Below are positions 54,301 through 63,300 of a DNA stretch of 64,000 nt, piece after piece (the stretch's first letter is position 1; each line of letters opens with the position of its first letter). Made by a program: the position numbers and the translations under genes. The notes beneath the pieces are model-generated. The model worked only from the letters and a program-made list of their open reading frames with translations. It was not told the origin of the DNA and did not search any database. This stretch comes from Amblyornis subalaris (taxonomy: Eukaryota > Chordata > Aves > Passeriformes > Ptilonorhynchidae). The DNA lies in NCBI GenBank assembly GCA_018881555.1, contig JACAXG010000013.1:8966191-9030190 (forward strand), in the 5' to 3' direction.

Positions 54301-57300
54301 AAGGGAGCTTTGTTTATCTTTGATTTATGGATGCCTCATTTGCAAGAAACCTTGTTTTCCTCCTGATTCACTGCTGCATAATTAAAAATGCTTAAGCAGT
54401 TGCATCATGTGAGAAAGGATTCGAAGTTAAATTGGCATGATATCAGACCCCAGCAACTAATGGGTGTTCAGGCCATGGGATCAGACTGGAGCTACTGAAA
54501 TGTAAAAGCCCAAGACTGTAGATAGCCCAAGATANTTTTCAGGATCAGGCCAGGTTGGACAGGGCTTGGAGAAACCTTGTGCACTGAAGTGTCCCTGCCC
54601 ATGGCAGGGGGTTGGAACTGGATGAGCTTTAAGGCCCTTTCCAACCCAAACCAGTCTGTGATTCTGTGACTTCCCTTGGTTCATCTGTCCCTTTTTCACT
54701 GCATGATTTGCTTATCTCTCCACAACTGCAGTGCCCAAGTCCAAAGTCTTGGACGTGCCTGAGTATGTGCCTGACTTCACTGACACAGGGGATGGATCAA
54801 AATCCACGGAGAGAGCCTTCTGTATCTGAGAATACTCCCACTTTCACACTCATGCTCACTCCCCAAAACAGGAAGGTGTTAAAATTNCTTTAAGGTACTG
54901 GAGCTGTTATAACAAACCTTACTTTTACAAAGCAAACTATTTAAAAAACCCTTCAAAGTAACATGTTTTGAACATAATAAAGTAGCTCTTGAAACAGGAT
55001 GAGCACAAACACAGCTTTCTGAACAAAAACATTTTAAAAATTCTCATATCCAGCTGTTGTGCGACCTGAGTATTCAGTGCTGAAAAATATCTGGAATTCC
55101 AAGATCGACAAATTTAAGCAACAGCCATCACATTTTACTCCAACATTTCTTGGTATCAATATGCTCAAGTTATTCAATACTGATAGCTTCTCATTCTGCA
55201 TTACTCAGAATNTAGTACATACATTAAAGGTAAAAACACAGCCTGTCCTGAAGAGCTTTCAGCCTACAAACAGATGGAGACTGAGACTGAATGTCTTATT
55301 ATTTGTTTGAACACTAATTAGCAGGCATCTTCGAATTTACGATATTCTACTACANCCTGAAACAATATTTTCAGGTATTTCAGACATCAAAGCCGTCAGT
55401 GGCAGGATGTCAGGCACTTTACGTTCTGTTCTGTATTTTCCAGGAACTACAAAATCATAACATTATCCTGGCTGTGTAAATTGGTGTCAATAACGCACAG
55501 TTATCTGTGACTGTCAATAAAGCTACCTGCAGAAGCTTTACCTGCAGTAACACTCAGTACTGTATTACTTCTAGGATGGGGCCACGGCCCTGATATACCA
55601 GTTTATCAAGATAACAAGCAAAGGGTTTGCAGATATTTTGTTCTTATGAATATACTTGTCTCTCAAACTGTCAGGCTGTGTCCNGGAGTGATCTATTATG
55701 ATAATCTATTCCATAAGCCTCTGTTTATGCCCAAAAATTGTTATTGTTTTCTATTTCCCTCACCCCCCAAGCCAGTAGGTATGTGAGCTCAGCCGAGATC
55801 CTAGCAGGGTTCGGGGGACAGGAATGTTGCCGGCTCTCTTCTGGTTCGGGGGGCAGGAAGCCCTCCACGCTCTCTTCCAGTTCCAGGATCAGAAACATGG
55901 GTCTATGTCTGCAGAGAGATGAGACCGGAGCTGTTTTGTTTTCTGCCGTGCCCTGCCGTGTCTTGCCACGCCGGTTGCTGCCCAAGAGTCGACAACGGGG
56001 CCATCCCCGCCGGAGCCCTGCACTGCTGCGTGGTTTTCTTCCCCNCAGTGCTGAGCCACGTGGTTTCTCTGCTTGGCTGACTTGGGTTTTGGCCCAGGCA
56101 AAACACTTTTCCTTTTTCCCCTTGATTAGACAAGCTGGAGCAGCATTTTTTTGACTGCCGGGAACTGAACAGGTTGCTGCTCCAAACCCGGCAGAAGAAG
56201 GGATCGCTGAGAGTGGAGCGGCTCTGCCCAGCCCCAAGCCCCGGGCAGCCAAGCTGGGGAGAGAAAGCACACCAGAAGCCTCCAACCCAGCTGTTTTCAC
56301 CTGTTGTGATTGCCCTCGGAGGGAAAAAGGTCAACACCAGGTAGCCACCGGAATTCTTCTCTGCTGCAAGACTGCTCCGTGGGGGCTGGGGGGCTGCTGC
56401 CCCTCCGCATGGAAGGCTGCCATCTCTGGACCATGTGTTGGGAAAGGGGTATTGGTCCTGCACTGCCTCCACTCTCCAGACACTTTTTGGGTTTTTGTTT
56501 CTCTGTGTGTGTGTGTGAGGAAGTGGGTTCTGATGGTTTAGTGCTTAACAGTTACTTACCTTTTGTTTTCCCTTGCCTGGGGGGCAGGTATTTTGTTTGT
56601 TAATAAACCATTTAATTTTTTTTCACTTTCGTCTGTTGGTATTCATTCCCTAATGGTGGAAAGGGGATTTTTGGAACCCTTTTGGAGAGAAATACACAGT
56701 CCAAAGAGCCTCTCTCAAATTTGTCTCAAAACCGAGACAGGCTGCTTTTAGCTACATAAAGATGAAGACAAATNGTACTCGCCACTGCAAAGTGAATCTC
56801 ATGACCCCACTCATNCAGTAACCTGGATGCATTTCCTCANTGCAAAAACATTTTCTATGCAAGGGCACAATTGGGCCTGGAAGAGACAACCTGCCAAAGG
56901 AAGGGACATGTTGTTTAGTTGGTTTTTTAACAGATGAAAATGTGCTGCATAACAAGCAGTAATAACTGTGGTGACTCTGGATAGAAAAGTCAGGATCTGC
57001 CCTTCCTGCATTGCAGTTGTGACACAGGAGTGTAGTCAACATCAAAATCCTCATGGGAATAACCTGTGTTTCCAGGCATCTCCATGGAGGTCTCCATTTC
57101 ACTAGATTTGTCTCAGCCCAACCATGATCTGAAGAGTGGGATTGATGGGGAGTTGGGGGTTGCAGGTACATCAGGAGCCCTCACAGCAGCTGCTGAGTAG
57201 CCCCAAATGCCTCTATTTGTGAAACAGAGGAAGCAGATGGGAAAAAAGCTCCATGAGCACAGACCAAAAATTTCAGCAAATGCAAGTGGCAGAGTTTCCA

Positions 57301-60300
57301 TGATATTATATGCTGTGCAGGTCCTGAGCTTTTCAAAGTAACTTCATTAGAAAAATATTATAACACTTAACTCCATCAGAAAATGGTTTAAAGGAAACCT
57401 GACACCACAAGATACATGGCTGAATGCAAAATACTTATTTCAATTAATGCTCAGTCATCAAAACCCATTTCTGCATTAGCTCTCAATAACAACAATATTT
57501 AGNAGGTTTATCTCTTAAGCTTGCTGAAGTTTTAATTGGAAATGATTCTGGAGGCTGTGTAACATGCTACCCAATTTGCAGGCTGCAAGCTCAAGATCTC
57601 TGTACTAATTACTTTATACTNCGAACACAGTGACACTTTGAGGAAGCCTGTGTCTCACCTACCACTTTCTGTGCAGCTTTCCAGCTATTCCAGATCATGG
57701 GATTAGATAATCTTANTAAAATTATACTTTAGTTATAAACAAACCCTACATGACTCTTTGCTTCCAATTTCATTTCTCCTGGACTTTATTTTAGCCAAAA
57801 AGAAAAACGTTTTCTGTGGCACAATCAGCATCCCTTGCAGTCCATAAAACTTCCAAAGGGCAGCTCTTGTAAGGAACTATGAACAGAGCAAAACNAAATT
57901 ACTGGTAGGGGGGAAATATGGACAAGATTATTTGGCCATATAGTTGTGACAAATCTGAACAGTCTTTCTTCATTTTTTGACTTCCTTAGAAGACTGGTCT
58001 ATGTCAAAAAAGATGCACCATGTACTCTTAATCTGCAACACCTTCCTAGCCCTTACTCTACATCAGCACCTCCAGTAGAAGTTGCTGCNCTTTGGGGGAC
58101 CAGGACACTCGGCCTCTCTCTGGTGTGCTGCCTCTTCTCATCCACATTACCTTCNTCCTCAGAGTATTTTCATACCAGCACTAGCACTGCCAGAAGAACT
58201 TCAATCTGAACAACTTTATCTGAATTAATTAGTTTTACAACTACATTTATAGGTAGCATTCCCAAGGTGTTGGTTCACTTACTGGCTGTCAGGCAACACT
58301 ACAAGTTACAGCCACCACTTAAAAGAAACACCCAGGGAAAACATCACCTGATCCAGAGCCACAAATGCATTGAATAACCACTGCTTTTATCCTGTGCTGA
58401 GTATTAAATCTCTCAGTCTTGATAAGCACAGAGGTGTAAGCCTGAAGCTCTCTTTAAGAGAGCACAAAAATAATCCACAACAGTTAGTTGGGAAGAGCTT
58501 TCCCGTGTGAAGCAAACACACAGAGTATCATATTGTGACTGCAATTTGTACGGTCACACAATAAGAAATTTAAATCACAATTGTGTCAACAAGTATCACA
58601 ATTCAAAACCTTACTGGCAACTGCCATTTTGTCAGAAATTAAGTTTATGACTGTTGTATGACCACAGTGGACTGGCACACATGGGTCTAGGCCTTGGGAG
58701 CTGAGGGACAAAAAGCACTATCCACACTCCAGACATCAGGACTAGGATAGAGAAGAAAAAGAGGAAGAGCAGAGGTTGAGAAGCACTGGGACAGAGCTTG
58801 AATACATCAGGTACAGTCTGAGCAGAGACCAGTATTCAAGTTAAACCTGGAGAGGAAGGATCAGTGGGAGAAAAAGCCCAGTACACCTTGCACTGGCAGA
58901 AGCTGGGAGCGCAGGAGTTCTGAGCTGCTTGTTTACTTTTGCAGTGAATGGCACAAATTCACGAGTGTTTGCAGAAAACAGCACTACAGGCTTCAGAAGT
59001 AAAACTGATCTGACTTTAGATGGTACATTTAAGGTATAAATATATTTGAGAAAAAAGTTACATACATAAAAACTTAAACTATGGCATTTTGGGAACATTT
59101 AAGTTGTTCAAATTGCAAGTCTTTAATCTCACATTCTTATTTTCCAACACTGACAGTCCTGTAAAAGCATAGTATTTTCTGTGCTTCTTGTACTTCATAC
59201 AGAATAGATGCAAACACTATTAACAGTCACAGTAAGTTGCAAAATATAGTAAAACACTGTTANTCACAAATACTAATACAAAACAAGCTAAAATAACTTC
59301 AACCCAAGCTGTTGTTCTTGATGCAAAACTGGAGTTCCTCTTTCATTATGACCATTTTCTTGATCTAAGCACTTGTGTCTTCTCCTTTTACCGAAGAAAA
59401 GAGAAATGGCTTATTGAGTTATTGATGCCTCTACAACTCTCATGAAAAGATACAACACAACCACAAGGCCATTTTGAATAACGTAATTGTTTTCAGCCAA
59501 GAAATGCACTAAATGAGTAGAACAATGATTCCAATTTTCTCCACTTGAGAGATTTTGGAAGGGCTGGGAAAAGAGAAGTGTTTGTTTTAGTAAGACTACA
59601 TCTTGAATGTTTCAAGAGTTTGTATTTTTCCCTCAGAGGTTCAATTCTCACAGCTGTAGGAGGCTGTCAGCCACATAATTGGCTTCAAAAGTTCCTCCAG
59701 GCCCTTGATATATCTCCTATGGCTAATCTTGCTGTGAGTAATCTCCTTCAAATATCCTGTTCACATGAATTATCTTCATTAACAAGCAAGGTTAACATAA
59801 AACCTCTTTAACTTGCTGACATGATTTTCCTTCCACAAATCCGTCAATCCTCTTCTTTTATTCCAGCCATCACTTTCATGTTAAGAAATTCTTCTCCTCC
59901 TATGCCAAATCTATTGACAAATCCATTCTCCAGGCAATAGGGTAATCAAGATTATGCCATCTTTGCACCTGGTATTACTGATCGATCTACTTCTTACCTA
60001 AAAAACCTTTCAGGGCTTTTCTCACCATAAGCATCAGTGTCAGAATATTGAATAGATTTATCGTACCTGCATGCAAGTTTTACTCCTCCAATTTTCAAAC
60101 CAATTTCTGAATTGCAACTTGAATACAAGTTCATCCAAGTCAATGAAAAAGCCCTTTTCAAGCACAGTGAGCCCCAGTTTCCACCCTTACTCATTCGAAT
60201 ACTTAGACAAAGTTAATAAAGCAGTGACTGCCCACCTCTCATGTTTTCGTGGGGCTAAGCCTCTTTCAGGTTGGATTCTATAGAATATTTTATTTCAAAG

Positions 60301-63300
60301 AGTTCTGCAGAAAAAAATTAAGGTTTCCCCAAAGCTCTGGTAGATAGCGCATGACANGGGTCATGCAAAAGCAGGACAGTTTAACCTGCATCTTCTCCAG
60401 CTTAAGTTTACAGTTGTCTACTACAGTCTCCTCCTATTCATCAAGGTAAGCGTGGGACAGATGACAGAAAAAGAACAAGTATTGTGAGGAGGTACCAGGA
60501 AACAGTCATTAAACCATCACAACCTTCCAGTGGTCACGATTATTTATGGAGACTGCAAGGATCTTACCCAAGATCAATTGTAACAGTAGTTTCTTATATT
60601 ATTGTTAAACAAAAGCTGCTGGGCAGTTAGTTTCTAGTGCAATGCTGAATTTTGAAAAACTGTTGGTAAATAAAACAAATTAAAACCAACAACTTTACAT
60701 GAAAAAGGCGGCTTAAATCCCACTAATTCCCAGAAAAAGGCTTCCTCTAACTGAAAAACACCAATATCCTGCTTTTACAAAGCAAACTATTTTATAAAAA
60801 ACTATTCCAGTATTTTGAAAAGAGCCATAAAATGCAGAGAAGTTCTTCAAAGACAAAGTGTTTGTCAAATGTTCCAGAGGACCAATATGAAGCTGAAATT
60901 AGCAACGCGACAAAGAAGTAACGGGAATGAGGGGTGTTACAAAGTACACAAGAACTGAATTTCAAACTAGAAGCTATTTGTTAACAATGGTCTGTTTTAC
61001 AAAATGCCTCCACCTACCCAGGTCTTCCAGAATGACACTTATTCAAACCTGGCTCTTGACCTTTTCAGAGCTCTAGGAGGTCTCCAGATTAAAGCCTAAA
61101 TTTTCACCNTTGGTAGTTATCACCTTCCTCCCATTAAGGATTCTATTTTGGTCCTCATTCATTTACCCCCTGGACATCTCAAAGCCATCATCAGTCTCCT
61201 GCATCACTCCTGTGCAGAAGACACCTTTCTCTAACCTCACCCACCTCTGCTCACGTGTTGATATATTTATACCACATTCAGCAAGTCAAACAGCTAAGAT
61301 TTATCTGATGCCATGTCTGGGCAGCACTAAGCCTACCAGAAACCCAAGTGCTGGAGGGACATTTCCATTCCCTTCAGCAGTCTCAGAACACTTCAAATGT
61401 GGTTTTCTTTTTATGCTCAACACTTGTCTATCACTTTCCTGCTCTGAAAATAAAAAAAGCACAGATAAAACAGTATCCCACACAACACTCTCTCTCAAAG
61501 TTTATTTCACTAACATCTTACAGGTCTAGGATCACATGCTCATCAGGCAGAGAGAACATAGCAGCAAGTTCTTATCTTTGTTTCTTGTGATACAGAATAG
61601 CTCTGTAATGCCTGAGGCAATGAGAATGAAGGCAATATTGTGTTTTCTTGTATATGTGTAGTTAAGCCTCCTTTCAGAATGACTCACATAATCAGGAACT
61701 TGGTTGGGGACAAAGAATAAAGGATGACATTACGTATTACTTTAAATGTAATTAAAATGCTGCTAATTACAATTATGAAAGAATACTACTAACTTACTCA
61801 AGGCACTGTTTCATATGAAATTAGCCTGTAAGTGATTGGTAACTACAGCTCCCTCAACTAGAAATGAGATAGATGAGGTATTCAGACCAGGGAAAGTAAC
61901 TTAAGTTTATCCCACCAAAAAAGAAAAAAAAGGCATTCTATTTAATGCATGAACATGGCTGTGTTTCAAACGAAATGGAACGGAGCTGAACACCCTGGAT
62001 ATCCAGCAGGAGTGCATTCTCTTCCTTTCCACATGATCGTACCACCTAAGGAGAAAGAACACCCCAGGAACCACCCTGTGTAAGCCACAACCTGCCGGCA
62101 GCTCCATCTAACAGAACCCTGTGACCCTTTCACCACCTAACAGCCATTTTATCTCATTATCTATAATAAATCTAGCTGCAATCTTGTGGATTAGCTATAA
62201 TAGATCTATTCTGCCAGGGTTTTTTAAGGCATGAGAACACCTTAATGGCACTTGTAAGGGACTTACTCCAGGTTTAGCAAAACAATGATTGTAGAGTTTT
62301 TANGCCAATACCTGCGTGCCAAGTCCTCACTTGTGGTCCTCCTGAAGTTATCACAGACTCATCATGATATGATTTTGGTTGAAAGGGACCTAAAAGCACA
62401 TCTTGTTCCACACCTCTACCATGGGCAGGGACACCTTCCACTATGCCATGCTGCTCCAAGCCCTGTCCAACCTGGCCCTGNAGGCTTCCAGGGATGGGGC
62501 AGCCACAACTTCTCCAGGCACTTCACTCAAGGAACTTCAGTCACTCAAGGTGCATTAAGAGTTTCATATCCAGCCTACAGTTAACTGAGAACCAAGCNGA
62601 AAAATTCAGTCCTACATGCTCTTACTAGTACTTACCATGAAATTCAAGTATTTGGAAACGTATGTGAGCTGGACTTGACTTTAAGTCCATCCACTGACGG
62701 TCAGATCATGCTGAGTCAAGTGAAACATACTGAAATAAAACTTCTGCATGATGTATAAGGTCAAGCAGAGTATTACTCTGGGTACTCAGGGTATCACTTG
62801 CCCAAGTCCAGCTCAAGTCAAATAATGTGCTTCAGTGAAAGCATGTCAGTGTTCACTGTGCCTCAACCCGAGACGCAGTCAGGCTCCTGGCACATGCTCT
62901 CCACAGCTGATGCTGCTGGCCTCTTCTTGCCTCACACAAAAATCCTATGTGCCATTAAATACAGCCTCCAACCTAATGGCAGAAGCTATGTGATCTGCAG
63001 TTACATTTCTGAGACCGGGAACACTGTCCAGAACAGTCACACAGCACGAATTATTCACAGACCCCAAGGTAATAAGCTGACTACAAATTCTCTTATAAAC
63101 TTAAAAAGCCAAACTAGATTGAGTGTAGTACTTCACACAGAAATTTCAAGGTGCAGAAAAAGTCTAAGAAAATTTAAATCCAATTAGCTGAACATTTCTT
63201 TCACTACCAAACTTCAGAAAAACAAAACAATGAAAAAATTATTTTAAAATTCTTTAAAAATTACAGTAACAACAACATATAGAAAGAATTTATTTAAAAA

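Noticed and set aside
55725..56472. Long open frames (189-191 codons, minus strand) around 55.7-56.5 kb
   Set aside because: They lie inside the solo LTR, show no domain, contain Ns and overlap in several frames; GC-rich LTR sequence simply lacks stops.
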